Below, one piece after another: positions 45,446 through 53,709 of a stretch of 64,000 bases of DNA (position 1 is the first letter of the stretch; each line of letters opens with the position of its first letter). The translations under genes were made by a program, and so were the position numbers. Source of the DNA: Phoenicibacter congonensis. GTDB lineage: Bacteria; Actinomycetota; Coriobacteriia; Coriobacteriales; Eggerthellaceae. Under the pieces are notes generated by a model that was not told the DNA's origin, searched no databases, and worked only from the letters and a program-made list of their open reading frames with translations. The stretch is from contig NZ_LT821227.1 of NCBI RefSeq assembly GCF_900169485.1, forward strand, positions 62,001 through 126,000. Reading direction: 5' to 3'.

Positions 45446-46450
45446 CTAGCAGATTGCGGAGTTCACGATGACAGCAGCTGTTCCACCGTCTAAACAAATT
45501 AAAATCGGCTCTTCTGTTGAGACGTTTGAGAGTCCAAGAGAAGGATGTTCAGAAATCTTCGCATCGTCAGACTCCCATTTCAAGCCTCGAATAAACAAAC
45601 CTTCAACGGTCGGTTCTACTTGCATTAGTGAGATTGTCGTGCCTGGCGCAACAAAATAGCCATCTTTTGTAATTTCAAGTGCTGTTTTATTTCCAGCAGA
45701 AAACTCGGCGTCAGGAGCATCAGAGACCTGTTCTCCCGTTTTTTCTGCATTGTCAGAGTTTTCTCCCTCAACGTCGTCTGCATTAACATCAGAAGATGCC
45801 ACAGTTTCTGATGTTTTTGATAACGAAGCAATCATTGCATTAACTGCGAATCCGTGTTTAGCAACAATAAAATCGGGGTCATCATCAAGCTCTGCAATGC
45901 CTGTTTTGAAAGTTCCGACGATTTCAGTTTCAGACGAAGCTTCAGAATTGTCACCTGCGTTTTCGACACTGTCGCTTGTTAATCCATCTTCGCCAATGAC
46001 AGACGAAAAGTCCTCCATGACGTCTGCCTCCCATGCTTTTCCGCCCTTTAGCATGAACACAGTCTCATCCATTCCTACGAAAATGACCTGCAAACCACGC
46101 CTGGCTGCGCTTCCGCCAATGCGAATGTTGGAAAGTGTGTGATCAAGACGACGCCCAAGTGCACCGAAAATGAAAACTCGATCATAGGAATAGGACAAAA
46201 GTCTTGTTATTGTGAGTTGGAGATCAGAGTCGTCCTTGTCTACTGGAAATTTGCAGCTGTGAATGCCTTTTGGTTCCCATCCAAGTGAATCAAAGTCTCC
46301 CAGAACAATGTCGGCACGACGGTCCATGTCAAGCAGATATTGATAGCCACCATCAACCGCCATAACATAGTCAAACATTCCCTTATCATCAAGCGCACGG
46401 AACGCCTTTTCGTTAAAATCACTTGAACAAACAATTACCGCAGTATTCAA
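45446..46450 (-). CDS. thiN: Thiamine pyrophosphokinase with large acidic insertion
   Basis: 334 residues; normal enzymes have about 210. Core motifs: VMAVDGGYQYLL (about 29-40), IVLGDFDSLGW, KDDSDLQLTI and FIFGALGRRLDHTLSNI (substrate and Mg2+ sites), and at the C-terminus GLSNVSTEEPILICLDGG (thiamine-binding lid). In between, residues about 142-255 are an added stretch rich in Ser, Glu, Asp and Ala. It converts thiamine to TPP. The start is TTG at 46448-46450 with GGAG 6 nt away. Downstream of the 91-residue gene, same direction. Confidence 0.88.
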   Translation of the reverse strand: MNTAVIVCSSDFNEKAFRALDDKGMFDYVMAVDGGYQYLLDMDRRADIVLGDFDSLGWEPKGIHSCKFPVDKDDSDLQLTITRLLSYSYDRVFIFGALGRRLDHTLSNIRIGGSAARRGLQVIFVGMDETVFMLKGGKAWEADVMEDFSSVIGEDGLTSDSVENAGDNSEASSETEIVGTFKTGIAELDDDPDFIVAKHGFAVNAMIASLSKTSETVASSDVNADDVEGENSDNAEKTGEQVSDAPDAEFSAGNKTALEITKDGYFVAPGTTISLMQVEPTVEGLFIRGLKWESDDAKISEHPSLGLSNVSTEEPILICLDGGTAAVIVNSAIC

Positions 46451-46459
46451 AATCTTCTC

Positions 46460-46735
46460 CTATAAAGCCTCTAGCCGGGAGTTGTTCCCCATTTGCACAT
46501 AGAACGCTTTCTCATCCTGCCACAAAAAATGAGGTTTACCCGAAATCATCACAGTGTAGCGATAGCCATAACCGCCGCATTTGAGCGAGGGAGCATAGCG
46601 TCTTTCAGTCACGCGATCTATGCGGAACCTTCGCCCCGAATCAAGAATTATCTCGAGTGGCGTAATCGTGCCCTCATCGCTGAAATGAGCGATGACTTCT
46701 ACATAGCATTTTCCGTTTTGATCAACTTCTCCCAT
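46460..46735 (-). CDS. Small hypothetical protein
   Basis: 91 residues, beta-rich, no membrane segment. Features are IAHFSDEGTITPLEIILDSG and YRYTVMISGKPHFLWQDEKA. The spacing of Arg/Trp/Tyr resembles small proteins of unknown function found in Gram-positives; no family is named. It starts inside the end of the TatD-like gene (37-nt overlap) and precedes thiN by 9 nt, so it is part of that operon. Confidence 0.6.
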   Translation of the reverse strand: MGEVDQNGKCYVEVIAHFSDEGTITPLEIILDSGRRFRIDRVTERRYAPSLKCGGYGYRYTVMISGKPHFLWQDEKAFYVQMGNNSRLEAL

Positions 46736-47865
46736 AACTGAATTATAGCCTCTAACTCGTCAGCGACTGCGAGCGTCTCGCCCTCTTTTCGTGGGAGATC
46801 AGTCTCAAACAGAAGATGTTCAGAGCCAATTTGGCGCGCAATTTCTGCCCCATTTTTTGTAGCGAGCATGCGGGGGTTCACAGAAAACAAACAGCCGTCT
46901 TTTTTGCATCGCTTTAAAGTTTCAAAATCGTCATTAAACCAGTGATAAATTACAATGCAATTTTCTAGACAGCCCGAACTTTTTAGAATTTCATGCGTCA
47001 ATCCGTTCGTTTTGCAAGAATGCACAGAGATGATTCGTAAATTGTTGCAAAACGCTAACGCTGAATTTACTGAGTTAGCATCTGATAACAAAACGTCTGT
47101 TGACTGGCAGGGAAGGTTTTGGGTAGTTGCACTTTGAATAGGCGATTTATGGACTGTTTCATTCTGTGGATGTGCTTTGTTAGGAGTTGCGCTCTCAAAA
47201 TTTGCTCCGTGAGCGTCTAAGTTTTGATTATGCGTGTTTTCAAAAGGTGCGCTTGCGACAGCAGAACAAACAGTTTTAAACACCTCAATCTGGCTTTCCT
47301 TCTCCCTTTCAGAAAAACGTTTAGAAAAATCAAGTCCAATTTCTCCAACAAACTGAGTTTCTTCCAAGCATTTACAAAACAAGTCAGACTTAAAATTTTG
47401 CGAGTACCACGGGTGAGCGCCAACACCAATTTTTACTTTGCTAAAACTTTTAAAATTTAAGTCTGACATGATTTTTAAATCATCTTTTGCCTGTTCAGGA
47501 GCACTGTCTTTTAAATCCAAGTCAGACTTACTTTGTAAATTTTTCCTTTGGCTCTCATGTTGCAACCAGCCACCACACAAAGCTTCACCACGGAAGTCTG
47601 ACATGATTTTTAAATTTGGTGTCTCGCAAGCAAAAGCGAAATTGTTATACAAATCGTTAAGCTCGCATTCAATGGAAGCTAATCGTTCTTTTAAAAACAA
47701 AAACTCTTCGGGAGAAATTGTGTTTGCAAAAACGTGCAGATTTGATTGTTGGAGCTCTTTAAGATAGTCGGCAAGATTAGGCACCCAAGCTAGATGCATA
47801 TGTGCATCGAAGCAATTTACACTTACACCTATGCCGTTTAGTACTATTTCTTTATTTTTGTGCAA
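46699..47865 (-). CDS. TatD-family metal-dependent hydrolase carrying repeat insertions
   Basis: 388 residues; typical TatD proteins have about 260. Metal ligands and motifs: CFDAHMHLAW (about 18-27), GVGAHPWYS, FVGEIGLDFS, ISVHS, YHWF and LLFETDLP. TatD enzymes act as DNases or deoxyribonuclease-like hydrolases. Residues about 84-166 contain four copies of the dispersed repeat, giving NLKIMSDF, SKSDLDLK, DLKIMSDL and FKSDLF. A second addition (about 195-258) is rich in Asn, Gln, His and Thr. Start is TTG with AGG 4 nt upstream. It overlaps tcdA by 14 nt. The core looks intact. Confidence 0.8.
   Translation of the reverse strand: MHKNKEIVLNGIGVSVNCFDAHMHLAWVPNLADYLKELQQSNLHVFANTISPEEFLFLKERLASIECELNDLYNNFAFACETPNLKIMSDFRGEALCGGWLQHESQRKNLQSKSDLDLKDSAPEQAKDDLKIMSDLNFKSFSKVKIGVGAHPWYSQNFKSDLFCKCLEETQFVGEIGLDFSKRFSEREKESQIEVFKTVCSAVASAPFENTHNQNLDAHGANFESATPNKAHPQNETVHKSPIQSATTQNLPCQSTDVLLSDANSVNSALAFCNNLRIISVHSCKTNGLTHEILKSSGCLENCIVIYHWFNDDFETLKRCKKDGCLFSVNPRMLATKNGAEIARQIGSEHLLFETDLPRKEGETLAVADELEAIIQLWEKLIKTENAM
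47370..47615. repeat. Four dispersed repeat copies inside the TatD-like gene
   Basis: Copies at 47370-47391, 47459-47480, 47508-47529 and 47594-47615. The second and fourth are identical over 22 nt (AAGTCTGACATGATTT plus tail) and lie 135 nt apart; the first and third are in the other orientation and 138 nt apart. Both distances are multiples of three. Confidence 0.9.
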
Positions 47866-48751
47866 TTGACCTAATCACATGTGCTGCTATTGTTATCCCC
47901 ATTATTGAAGGTATAAACGAAACGGATCCAAGAATCTTTTTCTCGACGTCGCGCGTGATTACCTGTTCAGGCTGAATCACTGTTTGCTCATCTGAATAAC
48001 AAACAGTGAAATCGGGAATGTTTCGTTTTCGTGCTTCTTTGCGCATTATTCTACACAGGCCATCGTTGCATGTCTTTGACAAACTCGAAATTTGGATGCG
48101 AGAAGGGTCGAGCTTGTTAGCAGCTCCCATCGCAGATATATATCCAAGTCTACGCACTTGTACTGTGTTTTTCCCCGATTTCTCTGTCAGAGAAACGCAA
48201 GATTTTTCATCTATGTTTTCTTTACTAGAGACATTTTCTTTACTAACTTCTAATGGCTTGGAGAGCTGATTTCCATCAGTGCTAAAGCATTGGCACCAGA
48301 CTTTGTCTCTGTCGCGAACAAAGTGTTCAGCAAGCAATAACTTGATTGAAATTGCATCAATCGCATCAATTATCCATTCTGGCTGAAAACTCTCTATAAC
48401 GTCGACCGTCGCTCCAATGTTTCCTGACAAGATTAACTCGTCGAAGGTTTTAACTGTGCATTGTGGGTTCACTTCCGCAACACAGGCCTTTGCGACATCT
48501 ACTTTTCTTTCCCCAATAGTTGAAAGAAATGCAAACTCCTGTCTGTTTATGTTAGTGACATCATATGCATCCCCATCGATAATTAGAACATTCCCAACGC
48601 CTGCGCGAACAAGCGACGACAAACAATAGGACCCAACTCCCCCAAGACCAAGCAAGCACACCTTGGAATTCTGAATTTTCGTGAATGCCTCTTCGCCAAA
48701 AACTCTGCGCGTCCGATCATGTGCGTCGCCACCTGTCTCAAATCCAGTCAA
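47852..48751 (-). CDS. tcdA: tRNA threonylcarbamoyladenosine dehydratase (ThiF/TcdA family)
   Basis: 299 residues. E1-like adenylating domain: VCLLGLGGVGSYCLSSLVRAG (ATP loop, about 31-51), IIDGDAYDVTNINRQ, and IDAIDAISIKLLL. It cyclises t6A on tRNA. The zinc-type cysteines of ThiF are absent, as in TcdA. An added segment (about 165-200, ENVSSKENIDEKSCVSLTEK) makes it longer than the usual 250. Four repeat-free in-frame residues around MGAANKLDPSRI are conserved. It overlaps the TatD-like gene. Confidence 0.85.
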   Translation of the reverse strand: MTGFETGGDAHDRTRRVFGEEAFTKIQNSKVCLLGLGGVGSYCLSSLVRAGVGNVLIIDGDAYDVTNINRQEFAFLSTIGERKVDVAKACVAEVNPQCTVKTFDELILSGNIGATVDVIESFQPEWIIDAIDAISIKLLLAEHFVRDRDKVWCQCFSTDGNQLSKPLEVSKENVSSKENIDEKSCVSLTEKSGKNTVQVRRLGYISAMGAANKLDPSRIQISSLSKTCNDGLCRIMRKEARKRNIPDFTVCYSDEQTVIQPEQVITRDVEKKILGSVSFIPSIMGITIAAHVIRSIAQK

Positions 48752-48867
48752 CTTGCCTCCAAACTTGCTGCCTGCTGTCCCAAACCGATTTGCTTCACTA
48801 CCATTCTCATCTTCAGCACAGAATGCAGATCATCAGGCTTTTTTGTTGTTTATCGATTTCCACTTTT

Positions 48868-48960
48868 ATGTCTGACATGATTTTTAAATATTTTACAAAG
48901 TAAGTCTGACTTGTTTTGTAAATATATATTCAAATGAAGTCTGACACTAGTTTTTAAAAC
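48868..48960. repeat. Three dispersed repeat copies upstream of tcdA
   Basis: Copies at 48868-48889 (ATGTCTGACATGATTT plus tail), 48902-48923 (AAGTCTGACTTG) and 48937-48960 (AAGTCTGAC). Spacings of 34 and 35 nt are not multiples of three. They fill most of the gap between yigZ and tcdA and are all in one orientation. Confidence 0.85.
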
Positions 48961-48963
48961 CGT

Positions 48964-49536
48964 TTAGACCTGACTCTTTGGAATCTTATAGTTAATTATC
49001 ACTTCACTGCCATATTCAACTTTAAGAATAACGCCACTAAGTTGCGAGATTTTATGCTTTAGCGATTCGAAATCAGAATAAGAGCATGTCTCACAAAGCT
49101 CATCATATTCAATAATCTCGACTAAATTGCCGTCTTCTTTTGCATTCTCAATTGCTGTCTTGACTGCTCCGGAATAGGCACGCACAAGTCCACCTGTGCC
49201 AAGCAACGTTCCTCCAAAATATCTCGTTACAACGCACGCCACGTTTTCCAAGTTCGCATGCTGTAAAGTTTCAAGCGTCGGTTTTCCTGCGGTTTGTGAT
49301 GGTTCTCCATCATCAGTGAAACGAATGCGCAAGTTTGTCCCGTCTTCAGTGCCAGAAACTATGTAGGCATAAACATTATGACGCGCTTGAGCGTGCTCCT
49401 TTTTTACAGCAGCGATGAAACCAAGCGCCTCGTTTTCGCTTTCGACATGTTTAATTTGAGCGATAAAACGAGACTTTTTGTCGACCAGCTCGCCTTTCGC
49501 TAAACCGTCAATTGTAAATTTTTTGATTGAAGCCAT
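48964..49536 (-). CDS. YigZ/IMPACT family protein
   Basis: 190 residues with the UPF0029 core: KKSRFIAQIKHVESENEA, HNVYAYIVSG, DDGEPSQTAGKP and VTRYFGGTLLGTGGLVRAYS. Function in bacteria is not settled; the eukaryotic homologue inhibits GCN2. It is directly upstream of the tcdA repeat region. Confidence 0.9.
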   Translation of the reverse strand: MASIKKFTIDGLAKGELVDKKSRFIAQIKHVESENEALGFIAAVKKEHAQARHNVYAYIVSGTEDGTNLRIRFTDDGEPSQTAGKPTLETLQHANLENVACVVTRYFGGTLLGTGGLVRAYSGAVKTAIENAKEDGNLVEIIEYDELCETCSYSDFESLKHKISQLSGVILKVEYGSEVIINYKIPKSQV

Positions 49537-49886
49537 TTTTAAGTAAAACCAGTTTCGTTTTTAACCTTTTTGAGCGCCACACAACGCTCATGGCAGTTCA
49601 TTTGCTATCTAAGAAATTATTATCAACCGAAATAACATGAAAAATAAATCAAAATACAAAAACCAGGAAAAGGTATTCTTGTAATACATTCATATCCTTG
49701 TAATACATTCACAGTCGATAAAACTGGTAAAAATCAAAAAAGAAAATCAGCTAATGCTGCAGAGAACAGCTTTAAATAACAAAACAACAAAACACTAAAT
49801 GTGTGCGAAAATCACACTGCAAAAAAGCAGGAAAACTCAAAGCAAGAAAAACTAATCAAGAAAAAACAGATGGAGTTAATGAGAAT
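49537..49886. other. Intergenic region with a 15-bp direct repeat
   Basis: About 350 nt between pth and yigZ, without a convincing gene. CTTGTAATACATTCA occurs at 49678-49692 and again at 49697-49711, a 19-nt period. It is A/T-rich and should contain the yigZ promoter. The repeat could be a binding site for a regulator. Confidence 0.5.
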
Positions 49887-50474
49887 CTAGTTAAATTTGT
49901 TTTGGACGTTTGGGACTGTTTCATGCGTGAGAGCAAGGCAGGCATCTTTTGCCTTGTGAATCGCAAACTCGATGTCTTCTGCGTTAGCCTTCAATGGTTT
50001 AGACAAAACCCAATCAATAACAGTTTTTCGCCCTGGAGGATGCCCAATTCCGACCTTAACATGAATGAAATTTGTGTCTCCACATTTGTTGATAATAGAT
50101 TTCAAGCCATTGTGTCCGCCGGCTGAGCCGCCTTGCTTAATGCGGATTCTTCCAGGTTCGAGATCAAGGTCATCGTGAACAACAATCAAGTTTTTAACGC
50201 TGAGTTTATATTCCTTCAGAAGAGATGAAACTGGTCCGCCAGATGTGTTCATAAAAGACTGTGGTTTCGCAAGAACCACATTTGCACCTTCAGGGGTTTG
50301 TGCCTCTGCATAAAGCGCTCCGCATCCATCCTTCCAATAGTTAACACGCAAAACTTCTGCCAATGCATCGACAGTGTCAAAACCCATGTTGTGCAGAGTG
50401 TGCTCATATTCAGGGCCCGGATTCCCGAGCCCCACGATTAGCCAATCAACATTTTTCTTAAAACCAAATCCCAT
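49887..50474 (-). CDS. pth: Peptidyl-tRNA hydrolase
   Basis: 195 residues. Recycles peptidyl-tRNA. IVGLGNPGPEYEHTLHNMGF with the catalytic His, AKPQSFMNTSGGPV, VHDDLDLEPGRIRIKQGGSAGGHNG and HVKVGIGHPPG are all present. No clear ribosome site precedes the ATG. Confidence 0.96.
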   Translation of the reverse strand: MGFGFKKNVDWLIVGLGNPGPEYEHTLHNMGFDTVDALAEVLRVNYWKDGCGALYAEAQTPEGANVVLAKPQSFMNTSGGPVSSLLKEYKLSVKNLIVVHDDLDLEPGRIRIKQGGSAGGHNGLKSIINKCGDTNFIHVKVGIGHPPGRKTVIDWVLSKPLKANAEDIEFAIHKAKDACLALTHETVPNVQNKFN

Positions 50475-50653
50475 TTAGAAGTTTCACAAATTAAGCCTAA
50501 AATCACTAATTCGATGTCTTAAATAACACCCGTTTGGAACAAAGACATTTTAAAAACGCTAAACGCATTAAAAAACACTCGCAATCCAAAATGCAAAACC
50601 TGCTAGTGCAGCGCGTCACAAACGAATCTGATAAACACCTGAAATCGTCATAT

Positions 50654-51625
50654 CTAAAGTGCAAAATCAGGATCAAACAATGTTGACACGCTGCCGTTGT
50701 TGTAAACATTGTTGATTGCGCGCGCAAACAAAGGAGCAACAGAAACAAGCTTTATTTTGCCAGTCTGCTTCTCGGGTGGCACAGGAATAGTGTTGCAACA
50801 TACAACTTCTTTAACTGGAGCATTTTCAAGACGCTCGAATGCAGGACCCGATAACACCGGATGGGTGCAGCAAATGTAAATTTCTTTTGCGCCTTTTGCC
50901 TTCAAAGTCTCTGCTGCAGCAACGATAGTGCCCGCGGTGTCAATCATGTCATCGTTGATGATGCAGATTTTATCTTTAACATCACCAATGAGTGCCGTGA
51001 TTTCTGCCTTATTGTGACCAGGGCGACCCTTGTGCATAATAGCCAAATCAGCATCCATCATGTCGCAGAATTTCTTCGCCGCTTTAGCACGTCCAACATC
51101 AGGAGAAACAATGCAAACGTCTTCTTTATCCAAACCTTTTGCCTTGAAATAATCGACAAGAATTGGAAGGCCTGTCAAGTGATCAACAGGGAAATTGAAG
51201 AAGCCCTGAATTTGATTTTGGTGAAGATCGATTGTCATAACGCGTTGAATTCCAGCCGCAGTCATGAGGTCGGCAACTAGTTTTGCAGTAATTGGTTCAC
51301 GAGCAGCAGCTTTTCGATCTTGACGAGCATACCCATAATGTGTCACAACAGCGGTGACAGTCCTTGCCGAAGCACGCTTTGCGGCATCAGCCATAATCAA
51401 TAGCTCCATGAGCGCGTCGTTAATGTGCGCACCTGCAACCGATTGAATCAGGAACACGTCGCAACCACGAATGCTCTCAAGATAACGAGCATAAATTTCG
51501 CCATTAGCAAATTTTTCAAGTTTGATGTTTCCGAGCTCACACCCAACATTTTTAGCAATTTCTTCCGCTAGCGCTGGATAAACCGAACCAGAGAAAAGTG
51601 CCATTGTTTTTTGCATCTCAGTCAT
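50654..51625 (-). CDS. prs: Ribose-phosphate pyrophosphokinase
   Basis: 323 residues. Makes PRPP from ribose-5-phosphate and ATP. YARQDRKAAAREPITAKL (ATP-binding), IDLHQNQIQGFF, VSPDVGRAKAAKKFC and INDDMIDTAGTIVAAAETL (PRPP loop) are present. Two consecutive Asp in the PRPP loop are typical. Strong AGGAGA site; 10 nt after glmU. Confidence 0.97.
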   Translation of the reverse strand: MTEMQKTMALFSGSVYPALAEEIAKNVGCELGNIKLEKFANGEIYARYLESIRGCDVFLIQSVAGAHINDALMELLIMADAAKRASARTVTAVVTHYGYARQDRKAAAREPITAKLVADLMTAAGIQRVMTIDLHQNQIQGFFNFPVDHLTGLPILVDYFKAKGLDKEDVCIVSPDVGRAKAAKKFCDMMDADLAIMHKGRPGHNKAEITALIGDVKDKICIINDDMIDTAGTIVAAAETLKAKGAKEIYICCTHPVLSGPAFERLENAPVKEVVCCNTIPVPPEKQTGKIKLVSVAPLFARAINNVYNNGSVSTLFDPDFAL

Positions 51626-51635
51626 TGTGAGTCTC

Positions 51636-52988
51636 CTAATCCTTGAATCTGTCTGTTTTATTTACTTGTCTTGCACGGCCAAATGCCAAAGTGTCATCCG
51701 GAACTTCTTCCGTGATAACTGAACCAGCAGCGATAACCACATTGCTTCCTACCTTAACAGGAGCAACAAGCATCGTCGATGAACCCACAAATGCGTCATT
51801 GCCAATTTCGGTTTTGTGCTTGTTCTTCCCGTCATAATTGCAGGTAATTGTGCCCGCTCCCAAGTTAACGCCAGTTCCGATTGTGGTGTCGCCAATGTAT
51901 GAAAGGTGAGGAACCTTGCTACCCTCGCCAACAGTTGATTTCTTAATCTCGACGCAAGTGCCCGCCTTAGAGTTCTTACATAAATGCGCACCAGGTCGCA
52001 AGTAACAACGCGGCCCAGTGTTCGCGCCGTCATCGACAAAAGAATCAATTGCGATTGTCTCGTCCGCACGACACCCTTTTCCAACTTCGACATTTGTGAG
52101 TCGTGTGTTTGGACCAACCACTGAATCTTCTCCAATTTTTGTGTTTCCAAGAAGCATTGTGTTTGGCCAGATTTCAACATCGTTTGAAATTTCGACATCA
52201 GGACCAATGATTGTAGTCTCAGCATCCCACATAGTAACGCCTGCAAGCATGTGCTTTTTGTTAATGCGACGCTGCATAATTTTTGTTGCTTCAGAGAGCT
52301 GATAGCGTGAATTTACGCCGAGAAGTTCAGTTGTGTCCTCGGCGTGAACAGAAGTCACTTTCTTGCCCATTCTACACAAAATCTCAAGAGTGTCAGTCAA
52401 ATAAAACTCACCTTGAGCGTTGTCGTTATTAACCTTTGAGAGTGCATCAAAAAGCAGTTCAACATCGAAGCAATAAAACCCAGTGTTACACTCTTTGATT
52501 TTGCGTTGCTCGTCTGTGCAGTCTTTATCTTCGACATTGCAGATAATGTCACCTTGTTCATCGCGAACAATTCGTCCATAGCCGGTCGGGTCATCGAGCT
52601 CCATAGTCAAAACCGACACAGCGGAATCTCTGACTTCCCTCGCTTCCACCAGTTTTCCCAAAGTCTCAGGAGTAATCAAAGGACAATCTGCATACGTCAC
52701 AATGACAGAACCTTTAACACCCTTAAACATTTCACGGGCGGAATTAACAGCATCGCCGGTTCCAAGCCTGTTTTCTTGCACGGCAATCTCACAACCAACG
52801 CAGAGCGGCTCGATTTGCTCTCTCTCAAATCCCACGACACAAACTGTGCGATTTGCACCGGCCTGCTTAACGGAATCGATTGCATAATTAACCATCGGTT
52901 TTCCAAAAATTTCGTGAGCTACCTTGGGTTTCTTAGATTTCATTCTGGTGCCAGCGCCGGCTGCCAGAATAATTGCTGATAGAGACAT
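51636..52988 (-). CDS. glmU: Bifunctional GlmU (GlcNAc-1-P uridyltransferase/GlcN-1-P acetyltransferase)
   Basis: 450 residues. N-terminal pyrophosphorylase LAAGAGTRMKSKKPKVAHE and YADCPLITPETL; C-terminal left-handed beta helix with hexapeptides (GPDVEISNDVEIWPNTML, VGPNTRLTNVEVGKG) and the acetyltransferase His region HLSYIGDTTIGTGVNLGAG. It makes UDP-GlcNAc. The start is ATG 52986-52988, 5 nt after GAGG; the GTG two codons earlier lies in the ribosome site. In an operon with prs. Confidence 0.96.
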   Translation of the reverse strand: MSLSAIILAAGAGTRMKSKKPKVAHEIFGKPMVNYAIDSVKQAGANRTVCVVGFEREQIEPLCVGCEIAVQENRLGTGDAVNSAREMFKGVKGSVIVTYADCPLITPETLGKLVEAREVRDSAVSVLTMELDDPTGYGRIVRDEQGDIICNVEDKDCTDEQRKIKECNTGFYCFDVELLFDALSKVNNDNAQGEFYLTDTLEILCRMGKKVTSVHAEDTTELLGVNSRYQLSEATKIMQRRINKKHMLAGVTMWDAETTIIGPDVEISNDVEIWPNTMLLGNTKIGEDSVVGPNTRLTNVEVGKGCRADETIAIDSFVDDGANTGPRCYLRPGAHLCKNSKAGTCVEIKKSTVGEGSKVPHLSYIGDTTIGTGVNLGAGTITCNYDGKNKHKTEIGNDAFVGSSTMLVAPVKVGSNVVIAAGSVITEEVPDDTLAFGRARQVNKTDRFKD

Positions 52989-53017
52989 GTACACCTCTTA
53001 TTTCGATTTTCTTTAAA

Positions 53018-53046
53018 TGCGCAAATGCGCACTACAAATTATTATA
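53018..53046 (-). promoter_or_regulatory. glmU promoter region with TGCGCA repeat
   Basis: A TATAAT on the minus strand at 53041-53046, without a clear -35. Ten nt downstream is TGCGCAAATGCGCA (53018-53031), two copies of the self-complementary TGCGCA, placed where a repressor could block early transcription. Confidence 0.4.
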
Positions 53047-53087
53047 GTTTAAGCGCTGAGACAATTTAGAGTTAGCCATCGACAACC

Positions 53088-53110
53088 TGAGTTGTGCTAA
53101 AATCAACTCA
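53088..53110 (+). promoter_or_regulatory. Inverted repeat TGAGTTG-N9-CAACTCA, candidate operator of the DtxR-family gene
   Basis: A perfect 7-bp inverted repeat (53088-53094 and 53104-53110) with a 9-nt spacer TGCTAAAAT, 22 nt before the regulator's start codon. Its size (23 bp) and place are those of metal-regulator boxes that autoregulate. A TAAAAT in the spacer could be the -10. Confidence 0.5.
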
Positions 53111-53132
53111 AGTTTCAGGGAGTGGAGAAATT

Positions 53133-53507
53133 ATGGGCTTACAAGAATCTGGCGAAATGTATCTCGAAACAATCCTTCGTTTACAAGAGGAGATGCGAAT
53201 TGTTCGAGCAATTGACGTTGCAGAAAAAATGGATTACAGCAAGGCAAGTGTTAGCCGTGCGGTAAAAATCCTCAAAAACGATGGCTACATTGAAGTCGAG
53301 CGCACAGGAAACCTTCTTCTCACAAAAGAAGGAGAGAAGTTAGCGAAAAAAATTTATGACCGTCACACTACGCTCACTTCCTACCTGGAAAACATCGGCA
53401 TTGACCCACAAACCGCGGAAGAAGATGCATGCCGCATCGAACATGTCATCAGTGACAAGTCATTTAACGTCATTAAAAAGATTGTAAAAAGCAACCAGGC
53501 AAAATAG
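53133..53507 (+). CDS. DtxR/MntR-family metal-dependent regulator
   Basis: 124 residues. Winged helix (about 1-62: GLQESGEMYLETILRLQEE, VAEKMDYSKASVSRAVKIL) then the metal-binding dimerisation domain (DRHTTLTSYLENIGIDPQTAEEDACRIEH) carrying Asp/His/Glu/Cys/His ligands. It ends before the SH3-like third domain, as in MntR and short IdeR-like proteins. The Cys in DACRIEH fits a DtxR-type or mixed Fe/Mn site. Start ATG 53133, after GGAGTGGAG; the upstream frame from 53094 is the operator region. Confidence 0.92.
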   Translation: MGLQESGEMYLETILRLQEEMRIVRAIDVAEKMDYSKASVSRAVKILKNDGYIEVERTGNLLLTKEGEKLAKKIYDRHTTLTSYLENIGIDPQTAEEDACRIEHVISDKSFNVIKKIVKSNQAK

Positions 53508-53709
53508 ACAAGCCGCGACCTTATAAAAAAGCTAAAGTCGCCGAGCCGAACTTTAAAACAACAACTCATAATTAACTAATCACAACTTTGAAAAGCTGAT
53601 TCGAAGTTCATTTACATAGTGCAAAATCTAAATTCATCTTGACTCTCATTTGAGTTTTTGCCAGAGTTTTCCAAAAATTGGACAAGCAACAACGAGTAGT
53701 CTATAGCGA

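Noticed and set aside
49803-50126. Plus-strand frame of 107 codons overlapping pth
   Set aside because: Lies mostly antisense to pth, low-complexity lysine-rich start and no family resemblance.
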